A DNA stretch of 64,000 nucleotides from Shewanella sp. 1CM18E (GCF_023161665.1 NZ_JALNTW010000004.1:23082-87081); one strand, 5' to 3'; positions 30,129-39,134 are shown, numbered from the stretch's first letter. Notes: generated by a model from the letters alone, not told the origin. Numbers and translations are program-made.

Positions 30129-30160
30129 AGCCGTCTAGATGTAGATACTTCTACACATTC
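30129..30160 (+). promoter_or_regulatory. Probable MetJ operator (tandem met boxes) of metK
   Basis: Four adjacent 8-mers AGCCGTCT, AGATGTAG, ATACTTCT and ACACATTC match the MetJ consensus AGACGTCT at about 7, 5, 6 and 4 positions. They end 28 bp before the metK ATG. MetJ with S-adenosylmethionine binds tandem boxes cooperatively, so this fits feedback repression of metK. The call is by pattern and context. Confidence 0.65.
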
Positions 30161-30188
30161 GAATTGTTTAAAGACGAGATTTTCCATC

Positions 30189-31343
30189 ATGGCAAAGCAC
30201 TTGTTCACCTCTGAGTCGGTCTCAGAAGGTCATCCAGATAAAATCGCCGATCAGATTTCTGATGCGGTACTAGACGCAATTTTGGAGCAAGATCCAAAAG
30301 CTCGTGTAGCATGCGAAACTTATGTCAAAACTGGCATGGTTATGGTTGGCGGCGAAGTTACTACTTCTGCTTGGGTTGATATCGAAGAGATCACCCGTAA
30401 GACTGTACGTGACATCGGCTACACTCATTCAGATATGGGTTTTGATGCAGACTCTTGTGCAATCTTAAACGTGATTGGTAAGCAGTCTCCAGACATCAAC
30501 CAAGGTGTTGACCGTGCTGACCCTAAAGAGCAAGGCGCTGGTGACCAAGGTCTAATGTTTGGTTATGCAAACAACGAAACTGATGTTTACATGCCTGCAC
30601 CTATCACTTACTCGCACATGCTAGTAAAGCGTCAGTCTGAAGTACGTAAAGACAAGACTTTGCCTTGGTTACGTCCAGATGCGAAAAGTCAGGTGACTTT
30701 TGCTTATAACAGTGACGGTAGCGTTGCTGGTATCGATGCAGTTGTTCTATCTACGCAGCACAGCGAAGATGTAACACAAGCAGACCTAATTGAAGGTGTA
30801 ATGGAAACCATCATCAAGCCTGTATTACCGGCTAAGTGGTTATCTAAAGACACTAAATACTTCATCAACCCAACTGGCCGTTTCGTTATCGGTGGTCCAG
30901 TAGGTGACTGTGGTCTAACTGGTCGTAAGATCATCGTTGATACATACGGTGGTATGGCTCGTCACGGTGGTGGTGCTTTCTCTGGTAAAGACCCATCAAA
31001 AGTTGACCGTAGTGCAGCATACGCAGCACGTTACGTTGCTAAAAACATCGTTGCAGCAGGTCTAGCTGACCGTTGTGAGATCCAAGTGTCTTACGCAATT
31101 GGTGTTGCAGAGCCAACATCAATCAGCATCGAAACATTCGGTACTGCTAAAGTTGCTGAAGAGCTACTAATCGATCTAGTACGTCGTCACTTCGACCTAC
31201 GCCCATATGGTCTAACAGAAATGTTGAACCTAGCTCGTCCAATCTACCAAGCGACTGCAGCGTACGGTCACTTTGGTCGTAACGAGTTCCCATGGGAAGC
31301 AACAGACAAAGTTGACGCACTACGCGCTGACGCAGGTCTATAA
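30189..31343 (+). CDS. metK: S-adenosylmethionine synthetase
   Basis: This 384-residue enzyme makes S-adenosylmethionine from methionine and ATP. It shows [21 protein letters not shown] at the N-terminus, the ATP-binding [12 protein letters not shown], and the phosphate-binding [19 protein letters not shown]. Length matches the E. coli enzyme. It is divergent from tkt. Codon use is strongly biased towards common codons, as expected for a highly expressed gene. A terminator follows at once. Confidence 0.98.
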   Translation: MAKHLFTSESVSEGHPDKIADQISDAVLDAILEQDPKARVACETYVKTGMVMVGGEVTTSAWVDIEEITRKTVRDIGYTHSDMGFDADSCAILNVIGKQSPDINQGVDRADPKEQGAGDQGLMFGYANNETDVYMPAPITYSHMLVKRQSEVRKDKTLPWLRPDAKSQVTFAYNSDGSVAGIDAVVLSTQHSEDVTQADLIEGVMETIIKPVLPAKWLSKDTKYFINPTGRFVIGGPVGDCGLTGRKIIVDTYGGMARHGGGAFSGKDPSKVDRSAAYAARYVAKNIVAAGLADRCEIQVSYAIGVAEPTSISIETFGTAKVAEELLIDLVRRHFDLRPYGLTEMLNLARPIYQATAAYGHFGRNEFPWEATDKVDALRADAGL

Positions 31344-31384
31344 TCGTTATCGATTAATTTAGCGTTGCTGGTTCAACGCTAATA

Positions 31385-31409
31385 AAAACCGCCACTTGGC
31401 GGTTTTTTT
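31385..31409 (+). terminator. Terminator of metK
   Basis: AAAACCGCC and GGCGGTTTT pair around ACTT and are followed by a T run, about 42 bp past the metK stop codon. Confidence 0.88.
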
Positions 31410-31490
31410 ATGTCTATTGCAGACATTAAGAAATGCAAGATTTCTAACTTAGTTAGGCACATGAAACTAAGTGCTCATTTTATCTACAGT

Positions 31491-31613
31491 GGTTCCAATG
31501 ACCTGCGGTCGGCGTATGTGCAGATACTGCCGTGACACGCTATAAATACATCCCTGTAAGCTCGGCCATGACGTCCATGTCATGGACGGTCACGGCCGCA
31601 TCTACACTAAGTT
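31491..31613. repeat. Palindrome-centred 123-bp repeat, copy A
   Basis: This segment and the one at 32296-32418 align over about 120 bp with few differences (GTGACACGCTATAAATACAT and CCTGTAAGCTCGGCCATGAC are identical). The core is an inverted repeat GGCCATGACGTCCATG with an imperfect partner arm. The two copies are direct repeats and bracket the GNAT gene. Confidence 0.75.
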
Positions 31614-31745
31614 ACAAAACACTATCCCTGCCACCAAAGTAATTAATGAACTAGAGCAGGCTATACTAATACGCCATTGATAGTAGAAAACCGACTTTAA
31701 TGCGACAATTTAACTTTCAGAAATAGACTCACAACCATTTTGTTT

Positions 31746-32243
31746 ATGACAACTGCAATAAATACAAAGCTGCAATTAACTTGGTTAGCGCCTGACGAGC
31801 GTATAGAGGTGAAGAAGTTCTACCGCCAGCACATGCCTTATGCACGCTTGTTGCAGAAAGAGTCTGTCTGTGTATTAACGCAAGCTGACCCTAACCTTGA
31901 TAGTGTTGACGAAATAGATAGTGTTGGCGAAATCACTTCTTCCAACATAGTCGCTAGTGCCCGTATTCGACCTATTGGTCAGTTAGCCATTTTAACCGGC
32001 ATGTTAGTGCACCCAGATTTTCGCGGCCAAGGTGTGGGGCATCGTTTGATGCGAGAACTAGGATCAGTTCTCTGTGATGGTAAGACGTATATTTTTGCCT
32101 TAGCGCATTTAGAAGGTTTTTACGCACAACATGGGTTTAGCACTGTGTCATCAGCGCCCAATGATATTCAGCAGTTGTTTTTAAAGTATCTGGGGGATGG
32201 TGAAAGGTTGGTGTTAATGGGATTAACCCCATCTTCTCAGTGA
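31746..32243 (+). CDS. GNAT-family N-acetyltransferase
   Basis: This protein of about 165 residues has the acetyl-CoA-binding signature LVHPDFRGQGVGHRLMREL and the C-terminal FYAQHGFSTV element of GNAT enzymes. A short DSVDEIDSVGEI duplication interrupts the middle of the fold and looks like a local codon duplication. The ATG at 31746 is taken as the start; no clear ribosome binding site precedes it. The gene is bracketed by two copies of a palindromic repeat. Substrate unknown. Confidence 0.82.
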   Translation: MTTAINTKLQLTWLAPDERIEVKKFYRQHMPYARLLQKESVCVLTQADPNLDSVDEIDSVGEITSSNIVASARIRPIGQLAILTGMLVHPDFRGQGVGHRLMRELGSVLCDGKTYIFALAHLEGFYAQHGFSTVSSAPNDIQQLFLKYLGDGERLVLMGLTPSSQ

Positions 32244-32295
32244 ACCTGTTGCTATACCGCCATGGTAATACTCAGTTGCAACGTTCGGCAACACG

Positions 32296-32418
32296 GGTTC
32301 CAATGACCTGCGGTCAGCGCATGTGCAGACACAGCCGTGACACGCTATAAATACATCCCTGTAAGCTCGGCCATGACGTCCATGTCATGGACGTCATGGC
32401 CGTATCTACACCGAGTTA
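32296..32418. repeat. Palindrome-centred 123-bp repeat, copy B
   Basis: The core at 32369-32401 is a perfect 33-bp palindrome with 16-bp arms (GGCCATGACGTCCATG, centre T, and its reverse complement). The rest matches copy A. It lies between the GNAT gene and the end of the converging HNH gene, about 85 bp from that gene's stop codon, and could also act as a terminator structure. Confidence 0.75.
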
Positions 32419-32502
32419 GCAAAGCAGTATTATCCAAACCTTTTTTATCCTTATTTGCATTTCTAGAAGTCAGTTACATTGTAAATGACTAATTATATGC
32501 AA

Positions 32503-34074
32503 TTAATCACCTGAGAACGACAAGGTCGAAACTGATTTTGAATTGCTACTAGGAGTAAAGTTTAGTTTCACGCTTCCATCCCCCTCAGTCGCAACTATAT
32601 CCATATCAAAATAGGTACGTTCAAATTTCAGTGACTTCAATTCAAGCCCGAAGTTTTCAGGTAAAAAATCCACGTTAGAAATACGCAAGTGATTTGGTCT
32701 GCCTGCTTTTCTACTCTCCATAAATTTCTCATACTCTGTCAAACTAGTATTGAACTCAAAAGGCTCTATATTTTCACCTAAAACAATCTCTTCACCTTCA
32801 AGTAAACTCGATATATAAGACAAACTGTTGAAATCCTCATCAGATAAATTAAAGTCACCATAAACAGGTGGTGAAAGGTTATATTTATCTGCAATTTTCA
32901 TATAACACTCAATGATATGAATAAGGTTACCAAATCGTTCGAAAAACTTTAATTCGGAATAATGGCTTTCATCTATCAGCATAGGACCAATAACTTGACC
33001 TTCCTCAAGTTCCAAACCAAGGCTTAGCTCTCCCCCATTTCGGAGAATATCTTTGGCCATTAGGAGCTTGCTAAAAAATGGTAACCGTCTAAAGCTCTTT
33101 CCATTCCATAAAGAGGTATTGATGATGAACTTACATGTAGCTTTAGGGTTATTAGCATCAGTGAGATTGTAAAAATAAGTTATTTTAATCAACTGACTAA
33201 ATGCATACGCTTCAAACTTAAGGCCACCGTTCAAACAAATTTGCTTTCCTTTAAAGCTCCCTAAATAGATTTGGCTAGATGGTGATATAGCATATAAGTC
33301 GACCATTATTTTCGTAGATTTGGGCTCTATAATTAGTTCTTTATTTACACCTTCGCCATTACCAATCGTCTCAAACAATTTAGAGCCAGTAAACTTAAAG
33401 CTATCATCTGATAACTTTACAGGCTTCCCCGTTTCTCTCATCAGTTCAAGATTAGCTTTAAATGCTTCTCCATCCGTTTGATTCATCGATATAGAAAAAC
33501 CAGCATCATTTGTTAAAGCAGTAATATTTCGAAATGTAGAGCCATTAATAACGTTAGTTTGAACAGAAAACCTACTATCCAAATTATTGAGGTGTTCATC
33601 AATAAAGCCAACCATCTTAGATGGTGTACTGCTAGAGTATAGAGAGCCCCTGCCAGATACGTAATCTAAAGTGCTCATTAATGCCTTTGACTCAACTTCT
33701 TCTGCTGGAAGAAGTTTTTTACCAATATTCTCTCTCACATAAACAAGAGCTTGATTCTTCCAATTATTTAATAAAGCTTCCGAATAAGATGCTTCATCAA
33801 CATCAATAAGCTTAGAACATGTATTACAAAGCCAAATACCATTGTCATAGTGTTTTCTTTCAGCTTCTGTTTGTTCCAACTTGTAGCGAGGCCCTCCTGG
33901 TGCAGCCGCGCATATGTGAGCTGCCACCCCAACATTTGAAGACGAGAACCCATCACTTTTCGATGCAACAGTTAGAATTCTGCAGTCTGGTTTTGAGCAT
34001 AAACTTGCTACATTCTCTCTCAGCAAGCGTTTTGTTTTATCAGAAAAGTCATGTCTTTTATGGTTTGAAACCAT
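32503..34074 (-). CDS. HNH-domain protein of possible defence-effector type, unknown C-terminal domain
   Basis: This 523-residue protein has an N-terminal HNH-like module: C26/C31 (SLCSKPDC), VGVAAHICAAAPGGPRY with H53, then DNGIWLCNTCSKLID with N78 and a C83-C86 zinc pair. This type of HNH is often seen in solitary or effector-type proteins of phage-defence loci. The remaining 400 residues show no family I know. I choose the ATG at 34074 over an upstream GTG at 34116. The gene is AT-rich compared with its neighbours and lies between two repeat elements with no partner gene, which suggests recent acquisition. A defence role is inference only. Confidence 0.72.
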   Translation of the reverse strand: MVSNHKRHDFSDKTKRLLRENVASLCSKPDCRILTVASKSDGFSSSNVGVAAHICAAAPGGPRYKLEQTEAERKHYDNGIWLCNTCSKLIDVDEASYSEALLNNWKNQALVYVRENIGKKLLPAEEVESKALMSTLDYVSGRGSLYSSSTPSKMVGFIDEHLNNLDSRFSVQTNVINGSTFRNITALTNDAGFSISMNQTDGEAFKANLELMRETGKPVKLSDDSFKFTGSKLFETIGNGEGVNKELIIEPKSTKIMVDLYAISPSSQIYLGSFKGKQICLNGGLKFEAYAFSQLIKITYFYNLTDANNPKATCKFIINTSLWNGKSFRRLPFFSKLLMAKDILRNGGELSLGLELEEGQVIGPMLIDESHYSELKFFERFGNLIHIIECYMKIADKYNLSPPVYGDFNLSDEDFNSLSYISSLLEGEEIVLGENIEPFEFNTSLTEYEKFMESRKAGRPNHLRISNVDFLPENFGLELKSLKFERTYFDMDIVATEGDGSVKLNFTPSSNSKSVSTLSFSGD

Positions 34075-34116
34075 CCACTGAAACCTATGTGATTTTAAAT
34101 AAATAAACCACAACAC

Positions 34117-34508
34117 TTTATCTATTAAGTGTATAAAAGAAAAGAATATTAATTTGATAAAAGGCTAACAGAAAACACCTGTTCCCCATCGGAGTTGCCG
34201 AGGTTATTGAAGTCAATCGCGTGAGCGAGGCATGGATGCCGAGATAGCCTTAGGTGAGCCATGGACGGCGAATATGAGGCGATAGCGATTGTCGAAAATA
34301 ACTGAGGATCAACAACTTCGTTAGGGGCGTCATGGTGGATGCAAGGAGGATAAGGACGAGCAGTCCTCCTTGCCCGGGTGTGAGCTGGAAGCTCACGACT
34401 TTTATCAAACGAAGTTTGATTACCCGCTAGGGTTTGGGATGGAATCCCACGACGTTAGTTGTTAGACGAAGTCTAACTTAAAAGGTCAGACGCAACCTGA
34501 CACAACCA
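34117..34508. repeat. Array of short triloop hairpins in an intergenic repeat region
   Basis: This 390-bp region has no gene. At 34341-34373 GCAAGGAGGA pairs with TCCTCCTTGC. Four small hairpins follow with 3-nt loops: 34380-34396 (GTGAGCT-GGA), 34405-34419 (TCAAAC-GAA), 34435-34449 (TGGGAT-GGA) and 34461-34477 (GTTAGAC-GAA). A weaker one lies at 34485-34501 (GTCAG/CTGAC). The loops alternate GGA and GAA. It lies between the starts of the HNH gene and the end of the VC0807-family gene. Confidence 0.6.
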
Positions 34509-35204
34509 CTATTGGTTGGCCAAAACCTCTTCCAGCTTAAGCCCGGTCAGATCTCGAATCGTGCGCCATAAATAATAAAAAGTGCCCATCATCATCAACA
34601 TCGATGGCACAGCAATCATTGGGTAACTGTATAAACTCAACTCCCCTAACTGCTCATTAAACTCAGGGGTGCCGGTTGGGCTGGTCACTATCCACTTTGC
34701 CAATATGTAATTCATCGTGGCCGAGAACGCAAACGAGCCTGCAACCATATAGGTAGCAGTCATGAGTCGCTTCTCAAATGCCGCCATACAATTGTTCTGT
34801 TGTAAGCGCTGCATGATCTTATCTACATCCATCACCGCAGGATTAAAGACCATAGCTTTGATTAATGGCTTAGAAGTAAAGGTCGAAATAAGCACTGCAA
34901 TACCGATAACCGCTGGAATAGCGGCCTCTTTAATTGCCAACCACTTAAGGTCAAGTTCTAGTAAACCTATACCGCCAGTTAACAGCACATTGGCTAAACC
35001 AAGCAAGGCGATAAAATTAAACTTTTTATACTTTATTAGCTCAAATATGCCCCAACCTAATGGAAAGCTTAACGCCAACATTAAACCACCACTCGCACCT
35101 AGCTGCTCATCACCACTTAACTTCATTAAAATAAAAGCGGGGATAAAGACACTCACTAACAGGTCAACCATAGGCCGAGGTTTATGCGTTGATGTACTAC
35201 TCAT
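34509..35204 (-). CDS. VC0807-family inner-membrane protein
   Basis: This 231-residue protein has six or so hydrophobic helices (VDLLVSVFIPAFILMKL, GLMLALSFPLGWGIFELI, FIALLGLANVLLTGGIGLLEL, IPAVIGIAVLISTF, MVAGSFAFSATMNYILA, PMIAVPSMLMMMGTFYYLW). Its overall pattern fits the VC0807 family, distantly like intracellular septation proteins. Function is unknown. It stands as a single gene with a long upstream region. Confidence 0.8.
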   Translation of the reverse strand: MSSTSTHKPRPMVDLLVSVFIPAFILMKLSGDEQLGASGGLMLALSFPLGWGIFELIKYKKFNFIALLGLANVLLTGGIGLLELDLKWLAIKEAAIPAVIGIAVLISTFTSKPLIKAMVFNPAVMDVDKIMQRLQQNNCMAAFEKRLMTATYMVAGSFAFSATMNYILAKWIVTSPTGTPEFNEQLGELSLYSYPMIAVPSMLMMMGTFYYLWRTIRDLTGLKLEEVLANQ

Positions 35205-35786
35205 GTGTTGTTTTCCAAGCGAAGCATATAAGCTTCGAAAAAATTAAAGATAAACCAGCGCTGCTTCTATGATCTTAGACTAGCCACTCTATGATGCCAG
35301 CATAGATACTAAACCGCGTACAGGGGCGTAAAAATACCTTTTTCTGGCGCTGGTGTCACTCATGAGTAGTCATTGTTGAGAGTGGAGTTTATCAAACTTC
35401 AACAATTGGACTTGAGCTAGAATCGTGCGGCTAAGCGATGCTCTAGAATACTTCAGCCGCGACAAGCGATAACGTTCGAAAATAAAAGCTTGGTGCCCAA
35501 ATCACGCTACAGCTTTTAAGTCTATATAACGTCATTTAAACTATTTAGAGGGAGACTGCCACTCACCTCTTAAGTTTGCTTAGCTAGTGTATTCAACCTA
35601 CTATTATTTAACCCAAAACAGGTTACTACTTAGAGAAAATGCCGACATCAACTCAGGGGTAAATTGAACTGGGTGATAACAATAATTGATCGATAACTTA
35701 TAACAATCAGTATTAAAAGTTGGTCTACTCAGAGCTACTAAGCTTCACACCGAGTGGAATATTATCTGATATAAAACGGAGCCAAT
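35205..35786. other. Intergenic region with a degenerate MITE fragment
   Basis: This 582-bp region lies between two divergent genes. At 35699-35735 ATAACAATCAGTAT followed by TCTACTCAGAGC matches the reverse complement of the right end of the MITE family, so it is a decayed end fragment. A loose inverted repeat GCGGCT/AGCCGC lies near 35427-35463. No gene is apparent. Confidence 0.5.
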
Positions 35787-36323
35787 ATGAAACACTTACT
35801 CATGATAGTTGTTATAGCAGCGACACTAACCATGGCAGGTTGTGCCCAACAACAAGAACCCAGTGAACCGCAAAACTTTCTAACTAATGATGGTAAGGTC
35901 AATATTCTCTGGCAGAACACTAATGATTATACCGACATTGAAGCTACAGCTGGAGTGCAGTCAAAGTTTGAGCAGTACCTATTTACCCAGCTCACTCAAG
36001 AGCTCGGTAAGCTTGCCAATAAGCATTTAACTGATGGACAGCAATTAGATCTAACGGTTACTAATGTTGATCTAGCAGGAGATGTTCAACCCACTTTTGG
36101 CGCATCGGTAGACGACATTCGTATAGTCAAAGATCTTTATCCACCAAAATTAGATTTTGAGTATGTGTTAAGCCAAAATGGAAAAGTCGTCGCGTCAGGC
36201 ACTGAGAAACTCAGAAATATGGGTTACCTTTCAGATATTCAGCCATTAACTAGCGACAGCTTCCGTTATGAACAAGACTTACTCACCGATTGGTTTAAGC
36301 AAACAATTAAGCCACTGTTATAG
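35787..36323 (+). CDS. DUF3016-domain lipoprotein
   Basis: This 178-residue protein has a lipoprotein signal peptide with the lipobox TMAGC (cysteine near residue 19). The mature part follows the DUF3016 pattern: VNILWQNTNDYTDIEA at its start, a middle helix (KFEQYLFTQLTQELGKLANKHL), the LTVTNVDLAGDVQP strand and a C-terminal TDWFKQTI. Such proteins are periplasm-facing and of unknown function. A good AAAACGGAG lies upstream of the ATG. Confidence 0.85.
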   Translation: MKHLLMIVVIAATLTMAGCAQQQEPSEPQNFLTNDGKVNILWQNTNDYTDIEATAGVQSKFEQYLFTQLTQELGKLANKHLTDGQQLDLTVTNVDLAGDVQPTFGASVDDIRIVKDLYPPKLDFEYVLSQNGKVVASGTEKLRNMGYLSDIQPLTSDSFRYEQDLLTDWFKQTIKPLL

Positions 36324-36345
36324 TTGAGGTTAACGGCAATAAATT

Positions 36346-36378
36346 GGGCAATAGCTTTTGATAAGCTATCGCCCTTTT
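36346..36378 (+). terminator. Terminator of the DUF3016 gene
   Basis: GGGC-ATAGCTT pairs with AAGCTAT-GCCC (one internal A/C mismatch) around TTGAT and is followed by TTTT, 23 bp past the stop codon. Confidence 0.75.
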
Positions 36379-36490
36379 ACGTACTTTTCACTCATTTTAT
36401 AAATAGCTTTGCTCGTCAGTATTCACGGTATTATCGCAGCTAGACTAAATCTAATCAGTGTTACCCAATAAGGCTCCTACCACACGACTC

Positions 36491-36841
36491 CTAACAATGA
36501 TCAAAATGTGCATTTTCCATGCACATAAACTCCACCTGTTGCATCGATAAAATTGGCGGTTGCAGCACCGCAATTGATTCGGCGCTAATATCTTCTAGGT
36601 CGGCGATTTCACCTAACTGATTGCCGTATGAATTAGTGCGGCCACAGTAGATAAAGTGTTTATGCCAGCGCACGAGATAAGCCGTTTGTGTAACGCCATC
36701 AATGCTGACTTCAGCTTCTAATGCATGGCACTCTTGGCCTTTAGCAGTTAACACCGCAACCACTAACTTTAGGTTATCAAAACCCGATAAGTTCAGACTC
36801 AGGTATGGGTTAAAAATCGCGGCAACTGATGCTGATAACAT
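36491..36841 (-). CDS. Small hypothetical protein cotranscribed with an acetyltransferase
   Basis: This 116-residue protein has no membrane helix and a mixed beta-rich pattern (VSIDGVTQTAYLVRWHKHFIYCGRTNSYGNQLG). The ATG at 36841 is supported by AAGGA 6 nt upstream. Only 8 bp separate it from the GNAT gene upstream, so the two form an operon. I recognise no family. Confidence 0.7.
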   Translation of the reverse strand: MLSASVAAIFNPYLSLNLSGFDNLKLVVAVLTAKGQECHALEAEVSIDGVTQTAYLVRWHKHFIYCGRTNSYGNQLGEIADLEDISAESIAVLQPPILSMQQVEFMCMENAHFDHC

Positions 36842-36849
36842 ATAAATCC

Positions 36850-37407
36850 TTAGAAAAAGCTTTCATTGGTTGGCAGAACTAATAGATAGTAATCACGGTC
36901 GTCAAAACTAATATAATCGACAACTTGCATACCGGCTTTGCGGGTATGGGCGGCAAATGAGCCTTGATTATCTTCGGCAATAAAAGTCAGCATGTAAGAC
37001 AGCTCACTGCCAACCTGTTTTTTTAAAAATGCCACCATGGCTTCGAATATGCCTTGGCCACGATGCTGTTTGGCAATCCATATTGGGCCATATTGGCAAC
37101 AGTTACTCTCGGTGAGTTTCGCGCGTTCATAATCAAGTTTTGGTAAACGATTAAGCAAGTTGCGATAAATTGGCCATTGCTTAAAGAAAGACCATTTACC
37201 CGCAATAACATAGCCAATAATTTCAGCATCAACTTCAGCGACCACAACCCAATGTTGGCCGATCAATGTTGTAAAGTCGGCTTTTGAAAAGGATTGACCT
37301 TCAAACGAGTTATCACGTTTATCGGCTGCTAATTCATCTTGTAAGTGCATCTGTTCTAATGCAACTAATGCGGCAATATCCGCTATTTTAGCTCTTCTTA
37401 TATTCAT
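36850..37407 (-). CDS. GNAT-family N-acetyltransferase
   Basis: This 185-residue enzyme shows the GNAT N-terminal pattern MNIRRAKIADIAALVALEQMHL, the central VVVAEVDAEIIGYVIAG strand and the acetyl-CoA loop AKQHRGQGIFEAMVAFLKK. A C-terminal FAAHTRKAGMQVVDYISFDDRDYYLLVLP completes the fold. It is the first gene of a two-gene operon with the 116-residue protein. Substrate unknown. Confidence 0.85.
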   Translation of the reverse strand: MNIRRAKIADIAALVALEQMHLQDELAADKRDNSFEGQSFSKADFTTLIGQHWVVVAEVDAEIIGYVIAGKWSFFKQWPIYRNLLNRLPKLDYERAKLTESNCCQYGPIWIAKQHRGQGIFEAMVAFLKKQVGSELSYMLTFIAEDNQGSFAAHTRKAGMQVVDYISFDDRDYYLLVLPTNESFF

Positions 37408-37780
37408 CTTTACATTAAGTTCTTACAGCCCAAAGAGGATGCCTTTCATCTATCTACAATACCTAAAAACGCTAAACAATTTGCCGCATAGTTATGCTGG
37501 TTAACTCAGCGCCACCCTTTAAAAAAGTGCATAGCTGATAAGTTGTTATGCGCTGACTTCTTATATTGTTTTGCTATTAGATACATATCAGGCGTATATG
37601 CTGATTATAGCGGAATATGCTGCAAGCTTGATAGATGGGCGTTTCTTCAAGCTCAAACTAAATGATGAGTTTTATCCAAGTGATCCGATGTGTACTATTT
37701 AAGCATAAAATAGCAAAAATCCTACATTTTTAACATTCAAATAACCATCGAAAGTTAGTATAGTTGTTTAGTCATTAAGC
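37408..37780. other. Intergenic region upstream of two divergent genes
   Basis: This 373-bp region separates the GNAT operon from the GAF/GGDEF-like gene. It is AT-rich and presumably holds both promoters. I see no repeat, hairpin or open frame worth calling. Confidence 0.4.
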
Positions 37781-38758
37781 ATGAGTACTACCTCTGCAAT
37801 AACCAATGAGCCCAACATGTTAGCCCAAGACAATAACCAAAAGGTTTGGCTAAGGGAAAAGGATCATCCCGCGATTAGTATGCCAAGATGGCAGCAACAG
37901 GTCGATGTTATAAACGACCTTTACCAAGCAAAAAATACCTTAATTATTCAAACCAATGGCGAAGAAGCCCAAACGGTTTGTAGCGCCCCTTTTGACTCAA
38001 AAAATTTGATATTAGGTGAAATATTCGAAGCAAAAGGATTAATTCAGTCAATGACTGAAAAAGCTGATTTTGGCGTTATCCACTTAGACCCTGCTGAAAT
38101 TGGTTGTGCAACCAATGCTGCTGAGCGTTTATTAGCCGTTCAGCTTTCATGGCCTGATGGCCGAGTATTTGGCTGTTTGCTTATTTGCGATCCACAACCT
38201 GAGAACATGACAGCTACTCACGCTGCGGTATGCGGCTCGGTAAAAGCCTTAATTCAAGGCGAATTTAAGCAGATGTATATGATGGAGCAACTGCAAAGAT
38301 TGTCTGTGCAGGATGAGTTTACCTACATGCTTAACCCTTATGGCTTTAACTTAATGGCACCAAGGCAACTCAGCTTGAGTAGGCGGTTTGGTTCCCATGC
38401 AGGGTTAATTGTACTTGAGGCCATGCCATCAAGAACAAATGCATCTGAGGCGATTGGTTCACAGTTTATTCGTACAATAGCCAGAGTTATCTCCGAAAGT
38501 ATGCGTGAAGCGGACATTTGTGCGCGTTTCGATGATAAGCAGTTTATTATTTTGGCTTTTATAGACCATGAATCTAACTTAGATACTTTGGTTGCACGCC
38601 TACGTAAGCGACTCGTTAGGGAGGCGCCTGATGTCGATTTAGTCAGCGGTATGTGTTTCTTTAGCCCTGACAGCCAGCAATCGTTAATGCCGATGCAGCA
38701 AGAGGCGATTGCCGATCTTGAAAAAAATCGCGCGCAAATTTTAGCGAAAAGACGGTAA
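37781..38758 (+). CDS. GAF domain protein with catalytically dead GGDEF domain retaining an I-site
   Basis: This 325-residue soluble protein has a GAF-like sensor domain at about 35-165 and a C-terminal GGDEF-like fold at about 175-325. The A-site reads DDKQF (251-255) instead of GGDEF, so cyclization of GTP is not expected. Five residues before it lies R242-E-A-D245, exactly the RxxD-x5-GGDEF spacing of the cyclic di-GMP inhibitory site. This suggests a cyclic di-GMP receptor rather than an enzyme. Homologous dead GGDEF proteins act as effectors; binding here is inferred. Confidence 0.75.
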   Translation: MSTTSAITNEPNMLAQDNNQKVWLREKDHPAISMPRWQQQVDVINDLYQAKNTLIIQTNGEEAQTVCSAPFDSKNLILGEIFEAKGLIQSMTEKADFGVIHLDPAEIGCATNAAERLLAVQLSWPDGRVFGCLLICDPQPENMTATHAAVCGSVKALIQGEFKQMYMMEQLQRLSVQDEFTYMLNPYGFNLMAPRQLSLSRRFGSHAGLIVLEAMPSRTNASEAIGSQFIRTIARVISESMREADICARFDDKQFIILAFIDHESNLDTLVARLRKRLVREAPDVDLVSGMCFFSPDSQQSLMPMQQEAIADLEKNRAQILAKRR

Positions 38759-38915
38759 TCCCAGCGGCAGTCGCTTAGTTAATTTAGCAAGGAATTGATT
38801 AGCACTAGTGACGGTGAGTTCCGCCCTTACCCATTACCAATACTGAGTTTTGGGTGAGGCGCTCAAGCAAATAGCGACAATCCTTTTAATTAGTAACCGC
38901 TATTTACGCGTGCTT

Positions 38916-39134
38916 TTATTCGCTGGGATTTTGGGCCCTCGCCCACTCTAAAAACAACGCAATGGGAAAAGATGACATTAGCACCATACCAAGACCTGCC
39001 AAGCTCGCCACCAGTACCATGCCAGCAACCTGCTGTGACCAATCAGATAGAAAATAGATCCCTATTGCAGTCAATAACATGGCTAATCCTAACCAGTGCA
39101 TCATTTTCAGGGTATCTATGATACGTTTTTGCAC
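38916..39134 (-). CDS. Small two-helix membrane protein
   Basis: This 72-residue protein has two hydrophobic helices (HWLGLAMLLTAIGIYFL and VAGMVLVASLAGLGMVLMSSFPIALFL) with a short basic start. It resembles small hypothetical membrane proteins of Shewanella. Function unknown. It runs divergently from the META-domain lipoprotein gene. Confidence 0.65.
   Translation of the reverse strand: MQKRIIDTLKMMHWLGLAMLLTAIGIYFLSDWSQQVAGMVLVASLAGLGMVLMSSFPIALFLEWARAQNPSE

Noticed and set aside
34341..34501. Possible integron attachment site
   Set aside because: The hairpins do not show the paired R and L boxes of attC sites, and no integrase or cassette array is nearby.
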